A stretch of 64,000 nt of DNA from Ignavibacteriaceae bacterium (GCA_013388545.1 JACAFB010000037.1:1-64000), one strand, 5' to 3'; counted from the stretch's first letter, positions 1 through 8,904 are shown. Notes: a model not told the origin generated them from the letters alone. Numbers and translations are program-made.

Positions 1-88
1 CTTATAACTTAAGCAATATTTAAATCAGATTCGAGAGAATAGTTTAATATAGAATATGCACCATATTTAAATCTTAATTCTTCGCAAC

Positions 89-118
89 AAAAAACCCCCG
101 CATCTCTGCGAGGGTTTT
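89..118 (-). terminator. Rho-independent terminator of the DUF4397 gene
   Basis: Read on the minus strand, CCCTCGC pairs with GCGGGGG (one G-U pair) across a short AGAGAT loop and is followed by six T. It lies about 80 nt past the stop of the DUF4397 gene. The same terminator, with a nearly identical 108-nt run-in, follows the second M14 carboxypeptidase at 25,575-25,604. Confidence 0.85.
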
Positions 119-197
119 AAAGCTAATATCACAATTTGTTCCTTTTGCAGGGACAAAGCTTGCCTTGTCCGCTAAACTGAACTTATAAACAGTTATT
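90..197 (-). repeat. 108-nt conserved 3' element, copy 1
   Basis: The 108 nt after the stop codon of the DUF4397 gene align without gaps to the 108 nt after the stop of the M14 carboxypeptidase gene (25,496-25,603, plus strand). By hand count 91 of 108 positions match. It ends in the terminator. Reading it as protein in the shared frame gives mostly amino-acid-changing differences, so it looks non-coding. It may be a conserved 3' UTR, a small RNA, or the trailing part of a recombining sorting-domain cassette. Confidence 0.75.
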
Positions 198-2047
198 TAC
201 TTCATCAGCACAAGCTTTTTAGTTGAAGTGAAATCTCCTGCCTTTATTGTGTAAAGATATATTCCGCTGGCAAGATTAGAGCCATCGAATATTACTTCAT
301 ATTTGCCGGCTGACTGCTGTTCATCAACCAGATTTGCTACTTCATTACCAAGAACATCGTATACTTTCAATGATACAAAGCTGTTCTGTGGAATCGAGTA
401 ATTTATTCTTGTGCTTGGGTTAAATGGATTCGGGTAGTTCTGTGAAAGATTAAAATCCTCCAATTTTGCAACGTTGTTCTCTGCGAGAATTTTGTTTGCA
501 ATGTCACTTGCTTCAGCAGGACTTACCTGCGGAAGCTGAACCACAGTACCATTTGGAAGAGCTGCAAATAATCCGAATGCAGCACCGTTTTGATTTCCGG
601 CAGGGTTAACAAAACCAGAAGCAAAAACTACTGCTGTACTTCCACCAAGTCCTGTTAAATCAGCATTGTAAACACCAACTAGTGTAAAAGGTGATGGAAT
701 AAATACAACTACTCTGTTTAAAACCGGTCGGGCAAATGTGTACCCGCTAATATCACCATAGCTAACCCCATTTAATAAAAACCCTGCGCCAACAATATTT
801 ACTGATGGAGCGTCGGTTGAACCGTGAACTGCAAATAATTCAACAATATCGGAAGAAAATGAAGTTTCTTTTGCATCTGCTTTGGCAAACAGTGTGAAGG
901 CTATACTCTTGCCGTCCGGATTAGGTGTAAAATTTGAAGGAGTTAACACGCCATTTGCAATGGCGACATAAGTTTTTCCTGCATCAAAAATTACAGGGAA
1001 GTTTTTAATTGTATCATTAACCGATGTGCTGTTGAAAGGAGCGACTCCAATATTCAAAGTAACACCTGCAGGAACATCTATGTAAGGAGTGGCAGTGCGA
1101 AATGCAAAGTTATCAAGTAAAAGACCACCGTTTACATAAACGTCAACCTGATCTGCTAAAGGATCTGCAGCATTGTGAATAACCTGCAATCTAGCAGTTG
1201 TTGGCTGTACCACCTGAGGAAGAGCTATAACAGTTCCGTTAGGTAAAGCGGCAAATAATCCAAATGCAGGCCCGTTTTGATTTGCACCAGGATTCAGGAA
1301 TCCGGAAGCAAATACAACTGCTGCACCGCCGCCCAGTGTTCTTAAGTCAGCATTGAAGGTTGCTACAATTACATTATTGTCGTCGCCTGGAGTAATATCG
1401 AGTTTGTAATTGAGTGCCGGAAGTTTCAGATATCTTGTGAAATCACCATAAGATGCATCATTTACTAATTTTACTTTAAAGCTTTGTGAATTGTCGCTAC
1501 TAAATGTTTCATCGGAAGCAAATAAGTCAGTAGAGTTAATGTCCGAGAGCGCTCCAACGAAGTTGCGGTTGAAAGAAGCCAGAACATCAACGGTTGGGGC
1601 ATCTGTTGAACCGTGAAGAATCATAATTTCTACAATCTTATTTGACAAGGATTGTTCTTTCCCGTTATCTCTTGCAAATAAAGTAAAAGAAATATCTAAT
1701 CCGTTAGGATTAGGTGCAAATCCTGAAGGATCAATAACTCCATTTGCTACGACAACATACTTTTTATTAGCTGTTAAAGTAACACCGAAATTTTTGATTG
1801 TATCATTGACTGAAGTGCTGGTGTAAGGGGCAATACCAATGTTCAATAAAACACCGGCCGGAACATCAATGAATGGAGTTGCAGTGCGAAATGCAAAATT
1901 ATCCAGTAATAAACCACCGTTAACATAAACATCTACTTGTGAAGCTAAAGGGTCAGCAGCATTGTGTATGACTTGCAATCGTGCAGTTTGAGCGTTGAGA
2001 GTAATAAAAGAAGTTAAAACGAATAAAGCAAACAATAATTTTTTCAT
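197..2047 (-). CDS. Secreted protein with two DUF4397 domains and a type IX sorting domain
   Basis: This is probably an exported surface or extracellular protein of unknown ligand. It has a Sec signal peptide (starting MKKLLFALFVLTSF, ending near LNAQ), two DUF4397 domains each opening TARLQVIHNAADPLA, and a C-terminal domain of about 80 residues starting NYPNPFNPSTR and ending KKLVLMK, typical of type IX secretion cargo. The two DUF4397 units are close copies in their first 130 residues, but the second lacks roughly 40 residues near its end. ATG at 2047 is chosen because GGAGG lies just upstream and the signal peptide starts there; the frame itself opens five codons earlier. A terminator follows at 89-118. 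The function of DUF4397 is unknown; assignment of the domains is firm. Confidence 0.88.
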   Translation of the reverse strand: MKKLLFALFVLTSFITLNAQTARLQVIHNAADPLASQVDVYVNGGLLLDNFAFRTATPFIDVPAGVLLNIGIAPYTSTSVNDTIKNFGVTLTANKKYVVVANGVIDPSGFAPNPNGLDISFTLFARDNGKEQSLSNKIVEIMILHGSTDAPTVDVLASFNRNFVGALSDINSTDLFASDETFSSDNSQSFKVKLVNDASYGDFTRYLKLPALNYKLDITPGDDNNVIVATFNADLRTLGGGAAVVFASGFLNPGANQNGPAFGLFAALPNGTVIALPQVVQPTTARLQVIHNAADPLADQVDVYVNGGLLLDNFAFRTATPYIDVPAGVTLNIGVAPFNSTSVNDTIKNFPVIFDAGKTYVAIANGVLTPSNFTPNPDGKSIAFTLFAKADAKETSFSSDIVELFAVHGSTDAPSVNIVGAGFLLNGVSYGDISGYTFARPVLNRVVVFIPSPFTLVGVYNADLTGLGGSTAVVFASGFVNPAGNQNGAAFGLFAALPNGTVVQLPQVSPAEASDIANKILAENNVAKLEDFNLSQNYPNPFNPSTRINYSIPQNSFVSLKVYDVLGNEVANLVDEQQSAGKYEVIFDGSNLASGIYLYTIKAGDFTSTKKLVLMK

Positions 2048-2193
2048 AAGTCCTCCAATCATAAAAATGGCTATATAGTTGATTACAAAAGAATAACGCT
2101 ATGTATGTTTTAATGGTTCCCGGAATCAAAAAATATTTTTAAGAAAATGAAAATTAAAGTGGACTTCTTATTATAATTATTATAATCAAAAAA

Positions 2194-2218
2194 AAGACGC
2201 ATCTTTTGATGCGTCTTT
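2194..2218 (-). terminator. Terminator of the OPT transporter gene
   Basis: A perfect 11-bp stem (AAAGACGCATC / GATGCGTCTTT) with a four-base loop, followed on the minus strand by a T run. It lies 30 nt after the transporter stop codon and ends the subtilase-transporter transcription unit. Confidence 0.9.
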
Positions 2219-2247
2219 ATGAAAATATATTCTAATGTAAAGAAATT

Positions 2248-4233
2248 TTAATCTGAGTCAGGTTTACCTCTAAGCGAATCCCAGATCATATAAGCGCAAA
2301 TTACAGCGAACATAATTATAGCAAATAACTCGGCGGAATGAGATTCGGCCCATTCGGGATTGACCCAATTAAATCCCTGCCATCTTAAAATAGCACTGAT
2401 TACTCCCATCAGAGCGCCGCCGGCAATGAATCCGCTTGCAATTAAAGTTCCCCGTTCTCTCCTTGCATTATTTACTTTTTCATCTTTGCTTCTGGTTGAA
2501 ACGTAGTGTGCAATCAATCCGCCAACAAGCAAAGGAGTATTTAATTCTAGAGGAATATACATACCAAGGGCAAATGCAAGAGCAGGAACTTTTATCATAG
2601 TCAGAACCAATGCAAGGATCGCTCCGACGATATAAAGCATCCAAGGCGCTGGTTGTTGATCCATCAGAGGCTGAATTACTGCCGCCATAGCATTTGCCTG
2701 CGGAGCCACGAGTGCATCGTCGCCAACAAATCCATAAGTTTCATTTAAAATCATTATAACAAACCCAACAGTCAAAGATGAAACAAGTACACCAAGGAAT
2801 TTCCATTGTTCCTGTTTCCTTGGTGTTGATCCAAGCCAATAACCAATTTTAAGATCTGTAATGAATCCACCTGCCATTGAAAGCGCTGTGCAAACAACTC
2901 CGCCAATTATCAATGCGGCAACCATACCTGATTGACCTTTTAGCCCGACAGAAGTCAAAACAATTGATGAAAGAATCAACGTCATCAACGTCATACCGCT
3001 AACGGGATTAGTTCCAACAATTGCTATTGCATTTGCGGCAACAGTAGTAAACAGAAATGAAATAATGAGTACAATCAATAAGCCTGTTAAAGCCCAGCCT
3101 AAATTATTAACCACACCAAGGTGGAAAAATATAAGTAATAAACCTGCAGTGACTATCAACCCGACTACAATAATTTTCATCGACAGATCGAGCTGGGTCC
3201 TGGCAGTATTGTTTCCGCCTGTCTTTTTTTCAAATATTTCTTTGAAGCCTAAAGAAATTGCATCACGAATAATTTTTGAAGAGCGAATTATTCCGATAAT
3301 TCCTGCCATCGCAATTCCCCCGATTCCAACGTGCCTTACATACTGCCTGAAGATTTCTTCAGCGGTCATTGCTGAAATTAATTTTGTTGCTCCGGTTCCA
3401 AAAGCTTCAGTTAGTCCGCCGCCAATGTATGAGATAACAGGCACGAGTAAATACCAGGATAAGAATGAACCGGCAGCGATTATCGCAGAATATTTTAACC
3501 CGACAATATAACCCAAACCCATAACTGCAGCGCCAACATTTAATCTGAAAACGAGCTTGAATTTATCGGCAAGCATTTCACCAAAACCTAAAACCCTGGT
3601 GGTAAATACTTCACTCCACCATCCAAAAGTCGCAATAATAAAATCGTAAACTCCGCCTATCAATCCGCTCACAACAAGTACGAGTGCCTGCTTTCCTCCT
3701 TTTTCGCCGGCAACCAGAATTTCAGTTGTAGCAGTTGCTTCGGGAAACGGAAACTTACCGTGCATCTCGGAGACAAAATATTTTCTGAACGGAATCAGAA
3801 AAAGAATTCCAAGCAATCCACCAAAAGCGGAAGCAAGAAATATCTGGTAGAAATGAGCATTAAGATTAAGTATATAAAGTGCAGGTATTGTGAATATGGC
3901 TCCGGCAACAACTAATCCCGAGTTTTGCCCTATAGATTGAATAATCACATTTTGGCCAAGCGATCCTTTAATCTTTAACAAGGTTGAAACCCCGACTGCA
4001 ATTATTGCAATTGGAATAGCCGCTTCAAAAACCTGCCCGATTTTAAGTCCTAGATAAGCTGCAGCAGCCGAAAAAAGCACTGCCATCAGCAAGCCCATGA
4101 TAACTGAATAAGGGGTGATTTCCTGCGGAGTTGAATTCGCAGGCATCAAGGGCAGATACTCTTCGCCGGGTTTAAGCTCTGTATAAGCATTTTCCGGAAG
4201 CCCTTTAATTTTTCCGCTGTGATGTTCGCTCAT
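2248..4233 (-). CDS. OPT family oligopeptide transporter
   Basis: A 661-residue polytopic inner-membrane protein of the OPT family, which take up oligopeptides or metal chelates by proton symport. The family signature at residues 35-75 (TPYSVIMGLLMAVLFSAAAAY) is clear, and about 14 hydrophobic segments are spread over the full length, as usual for the bacterial branch. Start ATG at 4233 has AGAGG about 8 nt upstream. The gene follows the subtilase with a 20-nt gap, so the two are probably co-transcribed: extracytoplasmic proteolysis next to peptide uptake. The substrate cannot be told from sequence. Confidence 0.92.
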   Translation of the reverse strand: MSEHHSGKIKGLPENAYTELKPGEEYLPLMPANSTPQEITPYSVIMGLLMAVLFSAAAAYLGLKIGQVFEAAIPIAIIAVGVSTLLKIKGSLGQNVIIQSIGQNSGLVVAGAIFTIPALYILNLNAHFYQIFLASAFGGLLGILFLIPFRKYFVSEMHGKFPFPEATATTEILVAGEKGGKQALVLVVSGLIGGVYDFIIATFGWWSEVFTTRVLGFGEMLADKFKLVFRLNVGAAVMGLGYIVGLKYSAIIAAGSFLSWYLLVPVISYIGGGLTEAFGTGATKLISAMTAEEIFRQYVRHVGIGGIAMAGIIGIIRSSKIIRDAISLGFKEIFEKKTGGNNTARTQLDLSMKIIVVGLIVTAGLLLIFFHLGVVNNLGWALTGLLIVLIISFLFTTVAANAIAIVGTNPVSGMTLMTLILSSIVLTSVGLKGQSGMVAALIIGGVVCTALSMAGGFITDLKIGYWLGSTPRKQEQWKFLGVLVSSLTVGFVIMILNETYGFVGDDALVAPQANAMAAVIQPLMDQQPAPWMLYIVGAILALVLTMIKVPALAFALGMYIPLELNTPLLVGGLIAHYVSTRSKDEKVNNARRERGTLIASGFIAGGALMGVISAILRWQGFNWVNPEWAESHSAELFAIIMFAVICAYMIWDSLRGKPDSD

Positions 4234-4253
4234 ATTGTTTACCTCTTGATGAA

Positions 4254-7064
4254 TTAAAAATTAATTGGTAGTTCATATTCTGTTTTCCCGCTTGATGGAG
4301 ATTTGAAATAAATCTTTCCATAAAAGCCGGCATCTTCAGGAATCGATATCCCCTGCAGTGAATAGCTTAAATCAATCTCTTTAATATTATTCGGATACAA
4401 AGTGATTGAAGCTCTTCCGTTATTAGTTGTCTTTAAAGATACTGGTGAGGGAAAATAAGTTACTTCTTCAACTGAAAGAACAGCATTAAGTTCTTTATGA
4501 GTAAAAGCAGGGATAACTTCGAGCACATATTTTATAGTGTCTTTTTCTTCTTTCATCTCAACGCCGATAGTGCCGCCGCTTCGATAAGAAAGAGCGTTTT
4601 TGCTTAACGCTTTCCCTTTTTCATCAAGAATCTGAAATGAGAAGTCTGTTACTTTTGAAAAGTCCTGCTTGCTCAAAGAAAAATTGAATTCTTTGTAACC
4701 TTCACCTTTAACCATAACAAATGGCATTTTGTAAGTATCACTTCCATCAACTTGCAGAGTGTAATTCTTCTTCCAGCCAAGCAAATCTGCGGAGATGTTG
4801 TAGGTTTTCGACTCGTTAAAATAATTTATCAGCTCAACTTTGCCTGTTCCTTCCGCTGAAAATTTCTGATCAAGTGTCTGAAGTGAAAAAAATTCGACTG
4901 AAAGGTTATAAGCAGACGGATCAGATGCAAGGAAAAAGCCGTCGATAACGACCTCGTAAATTCCCGGCTCAATATCGTAATAATAGTTTTCGATCTTCTC
5001 GTCTTTATTAACTGAATAAAGAACTGCCGACACGTCAACCTGTATTCCATCGTTGTTGTGAAGGAAATATCTGCATCTTGAATACTTGTTTTGAGTAATA
5101 TCACGACTCAAAGTTATTTTCATGCTATTCTGACCGGCAGGAACTTTTATGTAATATCTTTTAAACATTCCTGGCTGAACCAACTGATCCTTCCAGAACA
5201 TTTTGTAATTGTTGGATGAATTGAACTCGTAAGGAATGACTACGGTTGCAATCATATCAAACTCGGGAGTATTTCCAGAGTCATCTCTGAAAGCAGAAAT
5301 CTTTGTAGTATAAAGTCCCGGCTCCTTCATCTTATTCTTATCTAGCTTCACATTAATATTTGCAAACTGGTCGTTGCGGATGTAAGTTTTTTTCTGAATT
5401 AGTGTAAGCCAATCTGCATCACTTTTAAGATTATAAACTCTGTAGAATTTATCAGACTTGATGAAATTCTCTCTTTTTACACTAAAAGTAAATACTTCAT
5501 CGCCGGTTAAGAATGAACCATCGCGTATATAAAGATTTCTTGATTTGTTGTCCGGCTGGTTAGGAGCAAATGAAGAAATGGAATAAGTTTCAAATTTTGA
5601 TATTTCACCTGATTTCAAATACTTTTTGAGTATTTCATATGAGTTCAGAACATTAATATATCCTGCACCCTGATCAAGAACTGTATAATCATTTCTTTTA
5701 ACCGCGCCTTCTCTGATTATTTTATAAAGAAGCTGAGCGGGAATTTTCACTCCGGGAAATTCCTTTTGAGCAGCACTTAAAAGCAAAGCCATAACTCCCG
5801 AAGAATAAGGGCAGGCCATGCTTGTTCCCCAGAATTTATCGCCGCCGGTAAAATTTGGAACAGTTGAGGTAGCTGCACCGGGAGAGATGACATCAGGTTT
5901 ACTTACTTCGCCACCACGAGAACTGAAATGAAGAAGTACATTACCCGGAAGTAAATTTCCGTAGTTGTCGCGTGCAATCTCCTGAGTAAGAACTGCACCT
6001 GAAGAAAAAACATAACTGCTTGAAGAGGGTAAGCCTGCGCTCGAAATACCGGGGCCTTCATTTCCATTGCTAACACTGACATAAAGGTAAGGATTGTTGT
6101 TTAACAGGTTTGCGAGAAAATTTTCCATCTCAGAACGATTTTCAATTTCACTGCCAACGCCGAAACTCATGCTGACAATACACGGCACTTTCATTTCTTT
6201 TGAAATTTTATCAGCATAAAGGTATGCTTTCTTCATTGACTCCGTAACAGTGGCTCCTCCCGGGTAATTATTATTTCCTAGTTTCAGCCCGATTAATTTA
6301 GCACCCGGGGCAACTCCGTTTATGCCCGCATTACCAATGTTGAATCCCGCAGCAATTCCTGCACAGTGAGTTCCATGAGAGCCATCATCGAAAAAAAGTG
6401 TAATCATCTTTTCTTCAGGGAATACATTTAATGCAAAAGTAATAGGAGGTAATCCCTTGTTATTTTGAATTGTGAATGAATCAAAATTTTCTTTGTAACT
6501 GCGTAACGGTTTATCATCCGATAAATCGCGGCTGCCATTAATATCAAAATAAACCACCCAGTAACCTTCGGCTGTCAGGTAGGTTACCATATAATATTTA
6601 TCATCAAAGCTCCCGTTACCGTTAAGATCCTGTGAACCAGAGCCGGAATTCATTAAGTGGGTTTCATTTAAAACGCTCATCCAGTATTTGTCATCTGCGC
6701 TTTTCAGCATTTTATTTCTATCTGTAAAAACAGAATAACCCTTGCTTTCATTTTGAAATACATCTCTGCCATCCTTTGAGGTTAGTTCTGCTTCAACAAG
6801 AGGCATATCGCCCTGTTTTGTAAAGTCTTGAACATCAATCACTTTCACTTCACCGGTTGAGGTTTTGGTAAGTCCATCAATTCCCATATCAACGCCAGTA
6901 TCAAGTACTAAAATTATTGTACCTCTCCCATCATATTCGGGATATTGTTTTATAAACTCCTCAACGCCGGTGTCCTTCAAGGAGAGAAATGTTTGATAAC
7001 TTTCCTGCGCTGAGACCGGTATTGTAATAAGGAATAGAAATATCGCCAGCAATCTTATTTTCAT
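4254..7064 (-). CDS. Secreted S8 subtilisin-like serine peptidase, tripeptidyl-peptidase II-like
   Basis: A 936-residue exported protease. Signal peptide residues 1-20 (ends PVSAQ). The catalytic triad is visible: Asp55 in LVLDTGVD, His230 in DDGSHGTHCAG, Ser415 in WGTSMACP, with the oxyanion Asn in SNGNEGPG near 333. The insert of about 170 residues between Asp and His and the long beta-rich C-terminal half (about 480-936) resemble tripeptidyl-peptidase II-type subtilases. It has no type IX sorting motif, so it is likely periplasmic or released by another route. It sits directly upstream of the OPT transporter on the same strand, which suggests a peptide-scavenging pair. Family call firm; TPP II-like subtype moderate. 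Confidence 0.9.
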   Translation of the reverse strand: MKIRLLAIFLFLITIPVSAQESYQTFLSLKDTGVEEFIKQYPEYDGRGTIILVLDTGVDMGIDGLTKTSTGEVKVIDVQDFTKQGDMPLVEAELTSKDGRDVFQNESKGYSVFTDRNKMLKSADDKYWMSVLNETHLMNSGSGSQDLNGNGSFDDKYYMVTYLTAEGYWVVYFDINGSRDLSDDKPLRSYKENFDSFTIQNNKGLPPITFALNVFPEEKMITLFFDDGSHGTHCAGIAAGFNIGNAGINGVAPGAKLIGLKLGNNNYPGGATVTESMKKAYLYADKISKEMKVPCIVSMSFGVGSEIENRSEMENFLANLLNNNPYLYVSVSNGNEGPGISSAGLPSSSSYVFSSGAVLTQEIARDNYGNLLPGNVLLHFSSRGGEVSKPDVISPGAATSTVPNFTGGDKFWGTSMACPYSSGVMALLLSAAQKEFPGVKIPAQLLYKIIREGAVKRNDYTVLDQGAGYINVLNSYEILKKYLKSGEISKFETYSISSFAPNQPDNKSRNLYIRDGSFLTGDEVFTFSVKRENFIKSDKFYRVYNLKSDADWLTLIQKKTYIRNDQFANINVKLDKNKMKEPGLYTTKISAFRDDSGNTPEFDMIATVVIPYEFNSSNNYKMFWKDQLVQPGMFKRYYIKVPAGQNSMKITLSRDITQNKYSRCRYFLHNNDGIQVDVSAVLYSVNKDEKIENYYYDIEPGIYEVVIDGFFLASDPSAYNLSVEFFSLQTLDQKFSAEGTGKVELINYFNESKTYNISADLLGWKKNYTLQVDGSDTYKMPFVMVKGEGYKEFNFSLSKQDFSKVTDFSFQILDEKGKALSKNALSYRSGGTIGVEMKEEKDTIKYVLEVIPAFTHKELNAVLSVEEVTYFPSPVSLKTTNNGRASITLYPNNIKEIDLSYSLQGISIPEDAGFYGKIYFKSPSSGKTEYELPINF

Positions 7065-7228
7065 ATCTGATCCGCTTAGTTAAATGATGAATAAAAAAGT
7101 TAGTTTGGTGAGAAAAACTGATATGAAGTTTTTTGTTTGGTGCTTCATTAGTTTGAATTTAGTTATAAAATTTATGGTTAAATTTAAGCACAAATAACTT
7201 GAGTTTTCAAACTAAATATTGAATTTAA

Positions 7229-7290
7229 ACTCAGTGTCTTTGAGTCTCAGCGGCAAAAATCTGTGCCACGAAGACACTAAGTCGCAAAGA
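7229..7290. repeat. Dispersed palindromic repeat in the rsmI leader
   Basis: An imperfect inverted repeat: CTCAGTGTCTTTG on the left against CGAAGACACTAAG on the right, around a GCGGCA/TGTGCC core. It ends about 6 nt before the rsmI ATG. It resembles the short dispersed palindromes seen in many Bacteroidota/Chlorobi genomes. Its copy number in this genome cannot be seen from one window. Confidence 0.6.
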
Positions 7291-7296
7291 AATATT

Positions 7297-7971
7297 ATGA
7301 AATCAAAACTTTACATAGTTTCTACTCCTATCGGCAATTATGAAGATATAACTTTCAGAGCTTTGAAAATTCTGAAAGAATGCGATTTTATCATCTGTGA
7401 AGAATTCAAAGAAGCAAGAAGATTGTTGAGTCGTTTCGGGATAAAGAAAGAGCTATTTTCAATAAATGAACACAATGAAAATGAAAATGTGAATGATCTG
7501 ATACGCAAGATGCTTGAAGGAAACACAGCAGCTCTCATTTCAGATTGCGGAACTCCGCTTTTTTCTGATCCCGGGCATCTGCTGGTTGATCTTGCAATTC
7601 AAAATAAAATTGATGTTGTGCCTGTCCCCGGTGTTAGTTCTTTACTCGCAGCATTGGTTGGCAGTGGATTAGACTTCGAAAAGTTTTACTACTACGGCTG
7701 GCTTTCACCAAAGAAAGATATAAGAAGAAAGCAATTACTGGATTTAAGAAAGCGAAAAGAAACAATTGTTTTAATGGATACTCCATACCGCTTAAAAATT
7801 TTGATGGAAGATATTGTACAACATCTTGGTTCAAACATTCCTTGTGTGCTTGCATTTGAACTTACAAAGGAAAGAGAAAAATTTTACCGTGGAAACGCAG
7901 GCAACATTTTGAGCCACATTGAAAAGGAAAATCTAAAGGGGGAGTTTGTGTTGATACTAAATAATAAATAA
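7297..7971 (+). CDS. rsmI: 16S rRNA (cytidine-1402-2'-O)-methyltransferase RsmI
   Basis: A 224-residue tetrapyrrole-methylase fold enzyme that 2'-O-methylates C1402 of 16S rRNA with SAM. Diagnostic stretches are LYIVSTPIGNYEDITFRAL at the N-terminus, ISDCGTPLFSDPG, and VPGVSSLLAALVGSGL. ATG at 7297 begins the conserved part; the frame is open upstream but there it only reads through the dispersed palindrome. The C-terminal end is short compared with E. coli RsmI (286 residues), which carries an extra C-terminal domain. The last 80 bp are duplicated at 8740-8819, downstream of a toxin-antitoxin pair, so the present 3' end may have arrived with that insertion. Confidence 0.9.
   Translation: MKSKLYIVSTPIGNYEDITFRALKILKECDFIICEEFKEARRLLSRFGIKKELFSINEHNENENVNDLIRKMLEGNTAALISDCGTPLFSDPGHLLVDLAIQNKIDVVPVPGVSSLLAALVGSGLDFEKFYYYGWLSPKKDIRRKQLLDLRKRKETIVLMDTPYRLKILMEDIVQHLGSNIPCVLAFELTKEREKFYRGNAGNILSHIEKENLKGEFVLILNNK
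7877..7956 (+). repeat. 80-bp direct repeat, copy 1 (3' end of rsmI)
   Basis: It matches 8740-8819 without gaps at 76 of 80 positions. In the rsmI frame three of the four differences are synonymous (Tyr, Arg, Leu codons) and one is Ile to Val, so both copies have evolved as coding sequence. The two copies bracket the MNT/HEPN genes. Confidence 0.9.
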
Positions 7972-8037
7972 GCAAGTGTTTTAATTAAGATAATTTTATA
8001 ATTTGGCTGTTAAGAAAAACGATTATAATTTTTTTAA

Positions 8038-8364
8038 ATGAACCATATGCAAATTAAAAATATTTTAGAAAAAGTACGTTCGGAACTGAAACACCTATAC
8101 AATGATAACCTGGTTAATATTGTTTTATATGGTTCTTATGCAAGAAACGATTACAATGAAAATTCAGATATTGATCTTCTTGTCATATTAAAAAAAGTTG
8201 AGTCAACCGGGAAAGAAATTGATAGGATAGTTGATGTTATTTTTGACATAAATCTCGAGTACAATGTTCTTATTTCAGTAATTCCCATTTCTGAAGTGGA
8301 CTATAAAATGATTAACAGTCCTCTTTTACTCAACGTTAGGAAGGAAGGTGTTTTAGTTGGGTGA
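8038..8364 (+). CDS. MNT-type nucleotidyltransferase antitoxin (MntA-like)
   Basis: A 108-residue minimal nucleotidyltransferase. The motif GSYARNDYNENSDID fits the family signature GS-x10-D-x-D, so the catalytic metal ligands are present. In HEPN/MNT systems the MNT partner neutralises the HEPN toxin, in studied cases by adenylylating it. The stop overlaps the start of the HEPN gene by 8 bp, indicating translational coupling. The pair lies between two copies of the rsmI 3' end. A housekeeping function for a lone nucleotidyltransferase is less likely given the partner. Confidence 0.85.
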   Translation: MNHMQIKNILEKVRSELKHLYNDNLVNIVLYGSYARNDYNENSDIDLLVILKKVESTGKEIDRIVDVIFDINLEYNVLISVIPISEVDYKMINSPLLLNVRKEGVLVG

Positions 8365-8731
8365 AATAGAATCTTTAATAAAGCGAGCTGATAGATATTT
8401 AGTTACTGCCGAAATTTTAATCCGGGAAGCAGACTTTGAATCTTCAGTTTCAAGATCGTATTATGCTATGTTCTTCTCTGCTCAAGCCGTATTGCTTTCC
8501 AAGGGACTTAGCTTTTCATCGCATAAAATGACAATATCTGCTTTTGGGGAACACTTTATTAAAACAGGAATATTTTCAAATGAGATGGGTAAAGATTTTC
8601 ATAAAGCGTTTGATAGAAGGCAGATAAGTGATTACCATCATGATTTTATCATCGATAAATCAGAAGCAGAGAAGTTTTTAAAATGCGGGCGGGAATTTGT
8701 GAGTAAAATAAAAAACTTTCTGAATACCTGA
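8357..8731 (+). CDS. HEPN domain toxin-like protein (UPF0332 type)
   Basis: A 124-residue all-helical HEPN protein. The segment SSVSRSYYAMFFSAQAVLLSKG is characteristic of the UPF0332 group, and RQISDYHH near residue 95 fits the R-x4-6-H ribonuclease motif. It probably acts as an RNase toxin held in check by the upstream MNT protein. Translation appears to start at TTG 8357, overlapping the MNT stop; no ATG fits the conserved N-terminus. Only about 10 nt after its stop the second copy of the rsmI 3' end begins. Confidence 0.82.
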   Translation: MGEIESLIKRADRYLVTAEILIREADFESSVSRSYYAMFFSAQAVLLSKGLSFSSHKMTISAFGEHFIKTGIFSNEMGKDFHKAFDRRQISDYHHDFIIDKSEAEKFLKCGREFVSKIKNFLNT

Positions 8732-8739
8732 TTCAAAGG

Positions 8740-8834
8740 AAAAATTTTATCGCGGAAACGCAGGCAACATTTTAAGCCACGTTGAAAAGGAAAATCTAAA
8801 GGGGGAGTTTGTGTTGATAATCAAAAACCAATAG
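8740..8834 (+). pseudogene. Remnant 3' end of rsmI (direct repeat copy 2)
   Basis: It reads FYRGNAGNILSHVEKENLKG and on to FVLIIKNQ plus a TAG at 8832-8834, in the same way as the last 30 residues of RsmI. Positions 8740-8819 match 7877-7956 at 76 of 80 bases. There is no start codon or upstream gene body, so it is a fragment left after insertion or partial duplication of the rsmI 3' region. Confidence 0.88.
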
Positions 8835-8904
8835 CATGCAGATGACACGGATTACGGGAGTTTAATCTGTGTTGATCCGCCAAATCTGCGCCATCAGCGT
8901 TCTA
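8835..8904. repeat. Dispersed repeat of the ATCTGCGCCATCAGCGTT type
   Basis: Two partly complementary halves: GCAGATGACACGGATTA against TAATCTGTGTTGATCCGC and AAATCTGCGCCATCAGC. This wording is common in intergenic repeats of Bacteroidota and relatives. It ends at the stop codon (CTA on plus, 8902-8904) of the convergent rlmD gene. Confidence 0.6.

Noticed and set aside
1-88. Possible gene or RNA at the left edge
   Set aside because: AT-rich with no open frame, hairpin or RNA motif that I could support.
3065-3511. 148-residue open frame on the plus strand inside the OPT transporter
   Set aside because: Antisense to a well-conserved membrane protein; composition is that of a reverse-complement shadow and there is no ribosome-binding site.
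7219-7296. Longer N-terminus for RsmI
   Set aside because: The extra residues translate a dispersed palindrome, and family similarity begins at the ATG at 7297.
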